Positions 49,042 through 61,646 of a DNA stretch of 64,000 nucleotides are shown piece by piece. The DNA is taken from contig NC_068557.1 of NCBI RefSeq assembly GCF_022201045.2, positions 20,065,501 through 20,129,500 on the forward strand, written 5' to 3'. The stretch is from Citrus sinensis. Lineage: Eukaryota; Streptophyta; Magnoliopsida; Sapindales; Rutaceae. The notes under the pieces are model-generated. The model did not search any database and was not told the origin of the DNA. It saw nothing but the letters and a program-made list of their open reading frames with translations. Position 1 is the stretch's first letter. Each line of letters opens with the position of its first letter. The position numbers were made by a program, and so were the translations under genes.

Positions 49042-50476
49042 CTAATAATTATTGTGAGGAAGTTCTACCTTGCTACCCTCTTTTGGGCACTGGTAGCTGG
49101 GCACAGTTTTCCGCCTTGACACTGTTCTTGTCTTTTTCAGCCTATTCTTGGTAGGCTTGAAGTCATCCGTCTCTGCTGCTGTAGTTACTGAAAAGCTGTC
49201 AAGTTGTACAGATACCTCATTGGATCCACAGCTTTCCTTTTCTTCCCCTGCTACATCGAAAAAACCTTTTCTCACCATGAGTCTTTGATCGTTGGCTCTA
49301 AATGGCTCAAGTTGATTGCTTGTATGACTTTCAACAGAGGATCTCTCAGGAACCCGGGTTGCCATCCACCGTTCTAGCCAGCTCCATCCCATGTTGAGTT
49401 CTGCGCCATCAGATTTTCTTTCTTTCTTCTTTGAACAGATTCTCAGCTTTAAATCAAGTGGATGGAACTAAAGTTAGGTTGGCATTTGGCTTTTTAATTC
49501 TTTGTTTACATTCAGACCAAGTACTCAAGCTATACCTGCTGTGAAAAGGCATATGCTAGAGCTCTCTCTCGCCTGGTCGAAGCTTCCAGTCTGTTCTGAA
49601 TCCTCATTTTTGATACATTGCTACTGACTGTGCTATCATCCCAGTCTTCCTGTTAATATCATCTCAAAAAAACAAATCAAAGTCAGGTGAGATTCCTTAG
49701 TTCAGCCAACATATGTCACCCCATATAACTATTTTGTTAACATTCTTCTTTGCTTTACCTTTACCCTGAAAATCTGAGTTCTGGCTTTTTGATGCACATG
49801 GCGAGTCACAGCAGTGCTTTCTTCTCCAAATGAGGATCCTTCTACAGAATTTCCGGTTTGCACTTCAATTGATGTGCCCATAGACTCCCTACTTGGACTC
49901 CCCCTCCCTGAAACAGGCTCCTGCTTACTATCATTTGCTTTGTCTTCTTCATTCCGACGTGTAGCCTGAAAATCAAGTACCATAATGACTATAAAGAGTC
50001 ACAGTTCCATAATTGTAGGAACTACTTATTCTATTGTGTATACAAATATGTAAATAGAGCTTAACCAGAAAGCGTCTAAATGCTGACTGAATAATGATCG
50101 CGGCATCTTCTTCATGGAATAATTTGGACATTGAATTACGCTTTTCCTTTGTCTCCACACTCTGAATATCTCCCTTGTCTGTTAAGTCTTCTACTATAGG
50201 CTGTGTGACGGTAGCCTCAGAGCTCTTAACCGAAGCAGAATCTTCCTCTGCAAGAACTGAATTGAATTCTTCACCACACGCGTATAATCTTACTGGCCTC
50301 CATTTTCTCTTTTCCACCACACTACTTGCCCGCTACATCAATTAGATAAAAGAAATTGGTCATAATAGATTCAAGATTACAAAAGTTATGTTATGGAGAC
50401 TTACGCTGGTCCCTTGAGTGCTGACAGACCGGCTTCTAGAGAAGACACTCCTAACAAACTCTCCAGTAATACCCAT
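49042..50476 (-). CDS. IQD (IQ67-domain) calmodulin-binding protein
   Basis: Minus-strand exons: 50476-50405, 50332-50066, 49965-49759, 49649-49536, 49446-49042; 354 residues. The N-terminus MGITGEFVRSVFSRSRSVST is the usual IQD start. One clear IQ motif, IQSAFRRFLATRR, is interrupted by a phase-0 intron after FL, the intron position known for the IQ67 family. Later family motifs are present: EDWDDSTVSSNVSKMRIQNR, EASTRRERALAYAFSQQ and MGWSWLERWMATR. The C-terminus is basic (NRLKKTRTVSRRKT). IQD proteins are basic, microtubule- or nucleus-associated calmodulin scaffolds. The gene neighbourhood suggests the orthologue of IQD33 (recalled At5g35670, next to an eIF1A gene), but the family member is inferred, so no symbol is given. 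It is transcribed away from TAF6. Confidence 0.92.
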
Positions 50477-52572
50477 CTCGGGGAGTAAACAATCAACGCC
50501 AATGCAGAAATCTCGTATGAGATGTTTTCAATTATTTAAGAAACCACCAGAGGCAGTGAGGTACTAAAAGATTCCCGGAATTATTGTTTATGTCGTAGAA
50601 AAGTTGAAACCCGCAAGTGGCATTCTTTACTCGGTTGTTTTCAGGAGACTATTAAGCCTCACTGAACTATTATTTATAACGGTCGGTGAACAACTAATTC
50701 TGTTAGTATTTTGATAACCTATATGTTAGCTATTATTATGTCTGAATGTTTGCAGGTTTTGTCAGAGCTTTAGAGCTGGACTTGTGAGCTTTAATTCCAA
50801 AATAATAGAAACTGAAAAAGTTACAAAAGAAAAAAAAAGAGATTAGATGGAAGCTTAAAAACTTCACTTTACGCACATGGGTTGCAGCACATTGGGCTCG
50901 CAAAGTTTGCTTGCTATTGGGGCTATGTCTATTCCTTTCTGCTTCCTGCTCTTAAAGTGCTTCTCCTTAAATTTCTTGCTTCTATTCCATTATCTTAAAC
51001 ATGAAAAACACGACGATTACTTTTAGCAGCTGTTTGTTTAATTCAAACATGACAATCACTTGCTTCTCTATATCATTCACTAGATACCAAAACCGTCTAA
51101 TGTATTGCTGTGGTAACTGGTAAAATGAAAACGCAGGCTTTGGAATCTTGTGTGGTTTAAAGCAACTTCCAGAAGTGCTTTTGAGAGCAGCATAAGTGAT
51201 CATGACTTGCCATGTTTGCACCTAAAGACAACTGAACTTTCATTACCAAGAACAGCAATGTTCTGGACTCAATATACCCACATGGACAACGACTAATATC
51301 CAAAGCAATTAGTTATCAAATAAAAGTTTACACATGAGAGAGCTGTTCTAATAGTATTAAATTTAACTGTTTAGTACTTAGTATAGGGACGTGGGCTTCT
51401 AGTAGCTGGGGATAAGATCAAAATAAAAGGATTGGCATGAAAATTAGAAATCATTGGTAATGTTGTAAGGACTCAGATGTGTGGACAGTGTGGTCCATAG
51501 AACTGCAAATGGTCAGACTGGCGGCCTATTCCATGTGAAAAATAATTGAGCCTAATTGATTTGTTTTAGCGAAGGCCAATCATATAATATAATGCCTCCA
51601 CCTGTAGCTGGAAATTATAATCATCACAAACTTTCATGCTCAATTTCTCCCCTCCTTCCCCCACTCTGAGCAATAAGTGAGCATCCACAGATTTTAGGTT
51701 TGGTTTTCTACATAATGTTCAATACATACACTAATAGGAGTTTGCTTCTACTTATTGGTTACGAGTAATTTGATTTTTTAAAAAAAATCTGATTGTCTTC
51801 TATTTCATTGAGAATAACATCTTAATTAAAGAGAACTACTTTATGTGTAATTCCACTAGTCATAAATTATATTTTCTCTTTACGGTTTCCTATAATAGAG
51901 AATCAAGATTGGTGTTTAGTAGGTGAGATTTCTTATCTCTATCCAAATATATTAAAGAGAAAAAAAAGTTAAAAGTAATCCAAATTAGTGATCCGATGAC
52001 AATCATTCATGTTTCAGATGTTGGGAATAAAAATTTAAATTATGAATAGGGTTGAGACATAGATTGATTCGGTTTTGAATCAAATTAAACCGACTGACTT
52101 TTGTCTAATATTATATAAACCAAATCGAATTGGTTCGGTCTTGTTTTTTTTTTTTTAATTTTAAACTATTAAATTCTTTATATTTTATGACTTTTTATTT
52201 TTGATTTTTTATATGAACGGATCAATTTTTTGTTAATTTTTCAAATCGAACCGTTTTTTTAAGCACCAACTTTTTAGCAGAGAGGTGAATAGGGATTTAG
52301 TGGACGGGTGTACTTAGCAAATACTTAGGGTGGAGCAAAAACTATAGCCCACAATTCAACGCCAAGGTTGGGCCAGGTTAAAAATTAGAACCCGGAAAAC
52401 CGACCACTCTTTGTCCCTTGTATATAAGTACCATTCGGATCCTGAACCTGCAGCAGATCCGTGTTCATTAGTTACAGTCTAAAAACTTAATTCTTAAAAA
52501 CATACGTGCGCACCTCAGTTGCAGAGTTGCAAGTAGAAAATGAAAAACTACTAAAAGCTAGAAGAAGAGAAA
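50477..52572. other. Intergenic region with divergent IQD and TAF6 promoters
   Basis: A 2.1-kb stretch without a gene. Around 52,065-52,265 are inverted GATTCGGTTTTGAATC and TCAAATCGAACCG motifs with T-rich tracts between them, a common plant MITE-like repeat type, here without clear ends. The TAF6 leader lies near 52,450-52,572. No TATA box is assigned. Confidence 0.45.
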
Positions 52573-55500
52573 ATGAGTATCGTACCAAAGGAAACAGTAG
52601 AGGTTATAGCGCAAAGCATTGGTATTAGTAATTTTTCTACCGATGCAGCGCTTGCCCTTGCTCCTGACGTCGAATATCGTATACGCGAAATCATGCAGGT
52701 AAAAATTAATTTTTAATTTTTGAATTATTTTTTTATTTATTAAACCTGAGATTATTATTGTTATTTTTAGTAGTATTATTATTATTGATTAAATGGAATA
52801 CATTAAGCAGTTATGTTCTGTTAGGGTAAAGATATTTCGTTAGTTGAAGAAATAGACAAGTTGATTGAGCAAATTTGATAATTATTTTGCGGAATTAATG
52901 TAATTTCCTTAATCTGGACTATAGGAGGCAATTAAATGCATGCGGCATTCAAGGAGAACCACATTGACAACTGATGATGTTGATGAAGCTCTTAAATTAA
53001 GAAACGTGGAGGTGAGTTTCAAATTCTTTAATGGTATCAATTTTGGTGCTTGTTCAAATCTTTAATGTTTAACCTGTTTAATCGTCTGGTATCAGCCGGT
53101 GTATGGTTTTGCCTCAGGGGGTCCTTTGCGGTTCAGAAGAGCTATTGGGTATAGGGATTTGTTTTACCTTGATGACAAGGATGTGGAATTTAAAGATGTA
53201 AGGAGATTTATGGTTATTTGTTGGCTTTTATACTGAAATGGGTAGAAGCTATTATTAATTTTATGGGATTGTTTTTCACTTGTAGGTGATTGAAGCTCCT
53301 TTACCTCGAGCACCACTTGATACATCAATTGTCTGTCACTGGCTTGCTATTGAAGGAGTACAACCTGTAATCCCAGAAAACGCTCCGGTGCAAGGTTGGA
53401 CTCTATATGTGGGCATTTCATCAAGTTTTGTAATATATCAGGCATAAAATTTGAATAGTTAGCATACAGTACGATGACCTATTTTCTAAGACTTCCTAGT
53501 ATCTGGTGTGTTAGTATGTAAACCTGGGTTTCTTGCACATGCATACTGGTATGGGGAGGAGTACCAAGGCAGTGCCAGTTTGAGTGATCTTTTGCTTTGT
53601 TTTAGGTTTAAAAATGGGATATCTTGCAGGTTACAACTTTTTGTGGCAGAATAGCTATACAGGTGGTCTTGAATGCAATGTAGTCTGTGGTAGATTAGGT
53701 AAAGCTTTTCTTTTTTGGGGTTAAGTGTACGTGGTAAAATTACAAATTGAGACAGTTCTTCTTAAAACATTGGTTTTTTTAGTATTTCATGTTTATGATA
53801 ATCTCAAGACCAAGATAACAGTGGGTATTAGTTGGTATTTAGCTATCTTTATTTGCCAAAATTTGGCACCTAATTTTAAATTGGTTTTCACTTTTCTCAG
53901 CAATTGCTGCTCCTTCTAATGGCACAAACAATGAACAGAAAGATGGGCTTCCTGTTGAGATTAAATTACCAGTAAAGCATATATTGTCTAGGGAACTTCA
54001 GGTTTGTAAAAATCTATCAGTGCTTATTTTATTATTCTGTTTTTCTTTTCTGCAACTTATTTTACTTTTCCTTTTCTGTCACCTTTGCAGCTGTACTTCG
54101 ATAAAATCACTGAGCTTGCTGTGAGTAGGTCCGATTCAGTCCTTTTCAAACAAGCGTTAGTGAGCTTGGCCACAGACTCAGGACTCCATCCATTGGTTCC
54201 TTATTTCACATACTTTGTAGCTGATGAGGTGAGGAATTATAAGCATACTTTGTTAGCATGAACAGTTAAGGGAAATATTCGACAATTCTCATTCTAACTG
54301 ATCCTTCTCCAATGATATCAGGTTTCTCGTGGTCTGAATAATTATTCCCTTTTGTTTGCTTTGATGCGTGTTGTTTGGAATCTTCTCCAGAATCCTCACA
54401 TACAAATAGAACCTTATGTAAGTTAACCTTTAATTTATACAGTTTCATATAGAACTTCAATAAGCTAAGCCTATTCTTCAACTTCAATGTGGATGAAGCT
54501 CTGTTCAGCGGGCTCTTTTAAGGAAATCACATGCATTTCTACCATTCTTCTTGGACAATGTTAACTGCCAACCGTTTGACCTATATTCTGATTGTTTGAA
54601 AATTTTTGTTTAATTACTTGTTGGTGCTTAAGAGTAACTGGAACATATAAGTTTATGTGAGAGAAATTTGGAGCCTGTAATATTAACAAAAACCTGGAAA
54701 AAATTTGGTCATTAATGTTTAATAGAAAAAGATATTGTGGAAAAATTCTTCTAAGGAGAAAAAGGTGAATGTACTATCATTCTGATATTTTATCTAATTT
54801 GATTGATACTGAAAAGTACCAGCGGCATTCGGTCACTGAATTGTTATTTGAGCTGCAAATGTTGAGAGCATATATCTTCATGTGGTTTATTGATAAATCA
54901 TGTTGTGTAAAACCATGTTACAATGGTCTTAATTGGACTCGGCTTAACTCACAACCCATGCATACTGAGTTTTCTGTCTGCTAGATGAATCCTTTTTTTT
55001 TTCCATTATATCCATTTTCTTGCTGCCACTTCCCGCTTCCCACTTCTTTTTATTTTTACATTTTGGTCTCGTCCTGATCAACTTAATTTCCTCGGACGTT
55101 TGTAGCTTTTGTTGCTTGTGGCTGTACAATCTTAGAGGGCCTTTTCTTTATGAGTAATTGTTCAATACATTGATATACCCTGCAGTTTGTTTGAAGGATC
55201 TCCTATTCATGAATCTGAGAAGGCATTCTTTTCTTGTCAGCTTCACCAATTGATGCCATCTGTGGTTACCTGCCTTGTAGCCAAAAGGTTGGGGAATAGA
55301 CTTGCAGATAACCACTGGGAACTTAGAGACTTTACTGCAAAACTTGTTGCTGCAATATGTAAACGGTAAGACTTCTTTACTTAGATTTATGTTGTACATA
55401 TTTAGAATATGATTCTGGAGGTGCCATCTTGACCGTCTAGAGCTGTACTTGGGCCTAAATTGGGTTCCCTTCTCATCCTCCCTTCTGACCTCAACTATTT

Positions 55501-57372
55501 CAGTTTAAAAAATGGTGTTCTATATATTCAGACAGATCTGTTTAACTTAGTCATCCATTTCTAACAGATATGTTATAATTAATTGATCTCTCACATTTGG
55601 CGTATGCAGATATGGGCATGTTTATAACACTCTTCAGACACGTCTAACCAAAACTCTTCTTAACGCACTTTTGGACCCAAAACGAGCATTGACTCAGCAT
55701 TATGGGGCAGTCCAAGGGTTAGCAGCGCTGGGGCCGAATGTGGTATTCTCTTCTCTCATGCTATAGATGATTAAATAAAAATGTTATTATGTTTGAATGC
55801 AAATGAGTTTGCTTTTCATACATTTGGAAAGTTTCATGTGAATCCAATCTAACCCTGTCAATATTGGGTTTCGAGGAAGTAATGGAGAAGAGAGAACTAA
55901 TAATTGTATTGAGAGGAGAATAACTGAAGGAGGGCGGAAAGCCTCACTATGCTCCTCTCTGATTTGGAGATGTTGTAACCCGAAAAGAATTAACTGAATT
56001 GATATTATGTTTCTGTGTGTGCACGCACCAAATTTCTTTCCAAGTCGTTGCATGGATGTACCTTTAATTATTTTGTATCATGTATCTTTCCTCTTATATA
56101 TAAAGCTAGCAAGTTGAAGATATAAGATTTTGATGAGACATGATTACATTTTTGAAGTCTAGGATCAATAAATACTCTTTATCATATATTCTGAAAGATG
56201 TGATAGCAAATGCTCACTGTCAATTGTCTCTCTTCACTTCGTACAGATACTTTCTTCCTACTCCGCCTGTTGTACTAAACTTGAATTTCTTGATTGTGAT
56301 TCTCTCAAATGGAGAAAAGAGAGAATTTATCTTTTAGCTATGATCAGTTTTGCTTGCCATATAAACTAACCAATACCATCAGTAAAAATTTTTTAACAAA
56401 ACACTCCATGATTTGAGTTTCTCCCTGCAGATGATCATATCTTTGTTTTATGCCCTGTTTGAGCTCGTATCCTTTTTTATTAAGAATCTTTTAACATTTA
56501 GCTGTTTATGATGCTTCACTTTGCAAGTAGGTTCGCCTCCTCCTACTGCCAAATCTTGGTCCTTATCTAAGTCTTCTTGAACCGGAGATGCTTCTTGAGA
56601 AGCAAAAGAATGAGGTGAAGAGGCATGAGGCTTGGCGAGTTTATGGGGCCCTGCTGGTGAGACTTCCTTATTTTTTTCTCCCCCCTCCCCTGACATATAT
56701 AATGATTGCATCAAACATCCAGTAGGATTAATTCTTAACAAGGATTTCTAATGAGTATAACTGGACTGCATTTTCCAGCAAGCAGCTGGTCAATGCATAT
56801 ATGATCGACTCAAGATATTCCCTCCTTTGTCATCTCTGCCTGCACGTTCTGTCTGGAAGACCAATGGAATAGTTGCTACTTTGTCAAGTAAGTCAGACAG
56901 AACCTAATTCTTCTATAACAAAGCTCTATGAATATTTTCTTTTTGGCTGAATAAAATAAATGAGTGATACCTGCTTCGCCTTGTACATATTCAAGATAAG
57001 CGGAAGACAAGCATGGATTTAGAAGAGCAGCCACCCCTCAAGAAAATTGCAACCGATGGACCGGTCGATGCTGTGTCAACCAGCTCCATGCCCACTCCCA
57101 TGGAAGAGGATGCAACAGCTGCAACTCCTTTGGATAATTCTGATGCGGATCACCCCTCACCATCTTCTGTGCAGATTCCTCCTGATAGTGGGTCAGAGAG
57201 CAGAAGTAAAAGAGACAAGGGTGATAGTCAAGCTCAGAAGTTGTCAGCAATCCTTCCTCAAGTTTGGAAGGATGACTTAAATTCTGGTAAGCTTCTGGTT
57301 TCACTGTTTGAGTTGTTTGGTGAAGGCATTCTCTCCTTCATTCCAGCTCCTGAAATGTCTTTGTTCTTGTGA
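52573..57372 (+). CDS. TAF6: TFIID subunit TAF6
   Basis: Twelve exons: 52573-52698, 52925-53011, 53096-53197, 53286-53394, 53901-54001, 54091-54228, 54322-54417, 55241-55365, 55610-55742, 56531-56656, 56779-56887, 56996-57372; 542 residues, close to the recalled Arabidopsis TAF6 (At1g04950). The N-terminus ([20 protein letters not shown]) begins the histone-fold domain (about 1-70), which pairs with TAF9. The linker with [20 protein letters not shown] is typical of TAF6. The conserved TAF6 C-terminal HEAT-repeat region spans about 175-400 ([60 protein letters not shown]). The Ser/Pro/acidic tail ends in [23 protein letters not shown]6 is a core subunit of TFIID and SAGA-like complexes in the nucleus. 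All exon phases agree and no defect is seen. Confidence 0.96.
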
Positions 57373-57671
57373 GCTGTTATGAAAGAATGATACTGTGGTG
57401 AATTATAAATATTTTATCAATGAAATTCGGCATTTTTGTGTGGCTCATGTTGATAATTTGGAATTAGGTGTTAGGCCCTTGGATTTGACCGTCTCTGATT
57501 GATTCTCTTTCCAGTAAACCTTAGAAAATAGAGTGACCTTTTTTTTAAATTTAAACTTGGTACAATATCTGTAGCTCAGGAATCACATACAAGAAATATA
57601 AAGGAGTAGAAAAAAGTGAAAAACGAAAACAAAACAAACAATTAATTCAGTCAGAAGTCAGAACAAGCAAT

Positions 57672-58088
57672 TTAAACTACCACTTTGGCAGTTGATTCCT
57701 TCTCCACAACCTTCTTCAGGATGCTATCCTCTTCCAGAACCATTTGCACAGGCAAGAAACCGAGACCATTGGCCACGGCAAGCATCATTTGCTTGGTCTC
57801 TGCCTTGAACTCCTCCAAATCTACCGTCCCATTCGAGTCATGATCGAATTGGACAAACAAAGAGCTGTAAACTCTCGCAAGCTCGTCTGGGTCTGGTTTC
57901 TCATCTATGCCAAAGTGCGTCTCAAAGACCCTCAAACACTTCAGCTCCTTCATCATTTCTGAATGAGAAAGGAGACCATCGTTGTCTGTATCAAGATGGG
58001 CAAAGCGTTCACGTATCAAGATGTTGAATGCATATTCATCTTCCACAAAGCTGACGATTGTTGCGCCATCTAACACTTCAACACTCAT
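57672..58088 (-). CDS. Two-EF-hand calcium-binding protein, copy 1
   Basis: A single-exon gene of 138 residues. It starts MSVEVLDGATIVSFVEDEYA. EF-hand 1 is DTDNDGLLSHSE (D33-E44) and EF-hand 2 is DHDSNGTVDLEE (D82-E93), both with canonical ligands. Between them is FETHFGIDEKPDPDELARVY, and the C-terminus is ANGLGFLPVQMVLEEDSILK. This is a plant EF-hand family protein of unassigned function and probably a cytosolic calcium sensor. It is the most diverged of three tandem copies (about 20 differences from copies 2 and 3). A longer open frame upstream (to 58190) covers the 5'UTR and lacks a family match. TATA box at 58208-58215. It converges with TAF6. Confidence 0.9.
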   Translation of the reverse strand: MSVEVLDGATIVSFVEDEYAFNILIRERFAHLDTDNDGLLSHSEMMKELKCLRVFETHFGIDEKPDPDELARVYSSLFVQFDHDSNGTVDLEEFKAETKQMMLAVANGLGFLPVQMVLEEDSILKKVVEKESTAKVVV

Positions 58089-58207
58089 ATCGCTCTTTCT
58101 CGACTGTGAAAAAGTAAAAGCTACAATTAATAGAGTATATTTTGTGATTTTACAAGTCAAAGCAGAAGAGAACTTCACTTGTTGAAACATAAGTTGGGTT
58201 GCGTTGT

Positions 58208-58215
58208 TATTTATA
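58208..58215 (-). promoter_or_regulatory. TATA box of EF-hand copy 1
   Basis: TATAAATA on the minus strand, about 120 bp upstream of the ATG. The following leader motif GTTGAAACATAAGTTGGGT (lower coordinates on the plus strand) is shared with copies 2 and 3. Confidence 0.75.
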
Positions 58216-59344
58216 GTTAATTAGTTACGCTTAAAGGACGGTTTTACTTTCAGACTTTCCCTTTTGAGCCTGTTGTTTCTTACTCCCACAGGAGCTTCTT
58301 GAATTAATTATTATTCGAAAGTATATTGAAGGTTTACGCCTAATAAATAAATGACACCTCATAGAAGACGAGTCGGTGGGCTGGCATGAATTAATGTGAA
58401 TGTATGTCTGGCGCCTTTGAACCTTAGAAATTCCATGGGCTTACAGTTGCAACGTCTGAAAAGTCCAAATCAAAAGAAATTTCACCACGATTCTACGCGC
58501 CTCTAAAAAAACAATGGAGGTTTGAGACCCACAGATCATTCTCAGTGGGCCAGTGGCCACCACCTCGAGCATTGTGTATCTGTAATTTTTCTTTTTTAAT
58601 TTATACATAATCCTTCGCATCGTATGGTATATTAACAAGAAATGTCGTAAGTGTTACACGAAATTTGAATATTATTATTTACGCTGATTTATGATGGACG
58701 TTGAAATAATATAAACAACTTATTTTATAAGTTTTGATAAAAACAGTATTAAATAATTTTTTTTAAATTATTTATTTTATAAATTTTTCTATTTTGATAA
58801 AAAATTTTAAAAGAAAATAAGGAGTTGTTTTTTTATAAACTGCTATTTTAAATCTCTCCTAGTTTTATTTTAAGAATTAGGATTTTCTCCTAGTTTTTTT
58901 TTTCGGCCTCCCTCCCAGCCTCTCCTGATTCTTTAAATCTAGTGAAAAAAGTTAACTTAATTTGAAAAAAAAAACTAACTTGATTGTCAGTATTAGAATT
59001 CAAAATTCAATCTTACCCACTCATTAAAATATGGAAGAATCCTTGTCCATCAGAACATATTTACCTCAAGTTTCTGTGTTTGAATTCACCGAACGACAGA
59101 AAGTAGAAGAGTCTATGGTTTGAAGCTCATCTTCAATCTTTGGCTTGTTTTATTATGTACGTGACTATTATTCTACATATGTTTATGAGCATGCTGCTTT
59201 GCGCGGGCGAATTAACCCGAGTTTTGTCCAAACAAATCAGCTTTTTCCTATGTTCAATTTCTCTCAATAAGGTTTTGGGTCAAGCAGAAGCGGTAACTCA
59301 GCACTAATGTATCTATTTATCTACATATGTTTACATTTAATTTA
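58216..59344. other. Spacer between EF-hand copy 1 and the tandem duplication
   Basis: AT-rich upstream region of copy 1. Imperfect inverted sequences around 58,730-58,860 (TTTTGATAAAAACAG; GAGTTGTTTTTTTATAAAC) may be an old MITE. No gene is recognised. Confidence 0.4.
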
Positions 59345-59916
59345 TATTTATGAGAAAAGTTGAAAACGAGTTTTGGGATGGGAATTATTATTTTTTTCAG
59401 CCGATCTGTTCATTAAAAAAAAAGATAATTAATAATTTTTTCTCTAAAAATGATGTTTGTTTTAGGAAATTGCTTGCTATTTACTGTCTATGAATTTATG
59501 CATTTATTGAAAATTTAAATATGTACAATGGTATAATAATCTTCTGTTGATATATAGGGAGAAATCTACTCCACCCACATCTACAAGAAGAGAAATATTT
59601 TGGTCTTTATAGGAATTCGAGTTAAAGGGCACATATCTACCACTAGGCTAAAACCTTAGTGGCGATTACTCCTGAAATCTGCCTATACCAAATTGAAAGT
59701 AGATTTTATGGAATCTACAATCATGTGCGTTGATCAGTTTGGTATCTACTTTTGCTCCAAGAAGTTGAAATAGAGAGACTTTTTATTTGTTTGAACTTAA
59801 TACAACGCTTTATCAATTATCGATCAGGAATAACATGCAAGAAATGAAACAAGAAATAAAAATAAAGCAAAACAAAACAATTACTCAGGTCAGAACTAGC
59901 AATAAATTAGTTAAGC

Positions 59917-60333
59917 TTAAGCAGCCGCTTTGGCAGTGAACTCCTTCTCCACAGCCTTCATCAGAAAGCTATCTTCTTCCAGGACCATTTGTACAGGCAA
60001 GAAACCGAGACCATTGGCCATGGCAAGCATCATTTGCTTGGTCTCTTCCTTGAACTCCTCCAAATCCACCGTGCCATTTGAGTCATGATCGAATTGGACA
60101 AACAGAGAGTTGTAAACACTAGCAAGCTCTTCTGGGTCTGGTTTCTCGTCGATGCCAAAATGGGTCTCAAAGACCCTCAGACTCTTGAGCTCCTGCATCA
60201 TTTCTGCATAAGAAAGGAGACCATCATGATCTGTATCAAGGTGGGCAAAACGGTTTCGTATCGAGTTGTTGAATGCTTCTTCATCTTCCACAAAGCTGAC
60301 AATTGTTGCACCATCTAACACTTCCACACTCAT
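59917..60333 (-). CDS. Two-EF-hand calcium-binding protein, copy 2
   Basis: A single-exon gene of 138 residues with EF-hands DTDHDGLLSYAE (33-44) and DHDSNGTVDLEE (82-93). It differs from copy 3 at only three residues: G8 versus S, E in EFKEETK versus A, and F in EKEFTAK versus S. Both calcium loops keep Asp/Asn ligands at positions 1, 3 and 5 and Glu at 12. Its TATA box (60436-60443) and leader match copy 3 nearly base for base. Probably a calcium sensor; partner and pathway are unknown. It belongs to duplication unit A. Confidence 0.92.
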   Translation of the reverse strand: MSVEVLDGATIVSFVEDEEAFNNSIRNRFAHLDTDHDGLLSYAEMMQELKSLRVFETHFGIDEKPDPEELASVYNSLFVQFDHDSNGTVDLEEFKEETKQMMLAMANGLGFLPVQMVLEEDSFLMKAVEKEFTAKAAA

Positions 60334-60435
60334 TCTGCTCTTATATATGCTGCCTTCTTTTGCTTTATAGTAATATGTAAAGTCAGAGGATCGGAAGTTT
60401 TCGATCTTGTTGAAACATAAGTTGGGTGTTGTTTG

Positions 60436-60443
60436 TATTTATA
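60436..60443 (-). promoter_or_regulatory. TATA box of EF-hand copy 2
   Basis: TATAAATA on the minus strand, about 105 bp upstream of the ATG, in the same place as in copy 3. Confidence 0.8.
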
Positions 60444-60921
60444 GGTGCACGCTTCAAAGGCAGTTTCAAAATTTTGCCATAGCTTTTTGAATCGATCGCC
60501 TGAGAAGTAGTAGGTTTGCAGAAAAATTCGAGTCAGTGGGCGTGCATGCATATTTGTGTAATTTGCTAGTGTGGCCATTCAATTACTTTTGAGAATCGAT
60601 GGGCTCACCATGTTCTCTAGAGAGTCAAACATATCAACAGAAATTGACCAAATAAAGTCAAAGGTGGAATTTAAAAATACAGCTTCAAACTTCAATTCAA
60701 TTCTACGCATCTTTGAAGAACAGTGTAGGTATGATTTATGAGATCCATAGCCGCAGCTATATTAATATATGAAATTCGATTAAGTTTGGTAAGCGTTATA
60801 TATATATATAGATATATATGAATCTTCGCATGAATGTACGTATAATAAAAAAATTGTGGAAGCTGTGTGAATATGAAAACGACTGCGTTTTATGTGTAAC
60901 TAACTATCATGGGCCACACGC

Positions 60922-60939
60922 TTGACCTAGATAAGTCAA
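60922..60939. promoter_or_regulatory. Inverted W-box pair upstream of EF-hand copy 2
   Basis: TTGAC at 60922-60926 and GTCAA at 60935-60939 form two WRKY-type cores in opposite orientation, about 590 bp upstream of the ATG. The same pair is kept in the upstream region of copy 3. More TTGAC cores lie at about 60,628-60,662. WRKY control is inference. Confidence 0.4.
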
Positions 60940-61646
60940 ACGCCAATCAAATGAGCGTTAACTGCTGTTAGTTTTGGCGCTAAAGCGCTGGGTAGGTTGC
61001 ATTTACAAAGCTGTTACAACAGCTTTGTAGCGGCGGAAATTGCGGGATTTTTGCAAATGCTTAGCAGAAATAGAGTAGCTGAGACCGTAATCAGGGGTTT
61101 ATTTTATGAGCAAAGTTGAAAATGAATTTTGGGATGGGAATTTTTATTTTTTAGCGATCTAGTCATAAAAAAATAACTATAATTACTAATTTTTTCTTTG
61201 AGAAAGATGTCTGTTTTAAGAAATTGATTACAATCTATTGTCTACGAATGCTATGATTTAAAATTTCTTGAAAATTTAAACACATATAATAGTAGTATAA
61301 TTTAAACGTCTTCTAACACTAATCAAAATTATACTCCTACTAATATACAGGGAGAAATCTGCACAAATCTACCTCTAGGCCAAAGCCTTAGTGGCAATTA
61401 CTACAGAAATCTGCCTATACCAAATTGAAAGTAAATTTTATGGAATCTACAAGCATGCCTGTTGATCAATTTTGGTATCTATTTTTGTACCAAGAAGTTG
61501 AAATAGAGTGACTTTTTATTCATTTAAATTAATACAACATTATCAATTATTGATCGGGAATAACATGCAAGAAATGAAACAAGAAATAAAAATAAAGCAA
61601 AACAAAACAATTACTCAGGTCAGAACTAGCAATAAATTAGTTAAGC

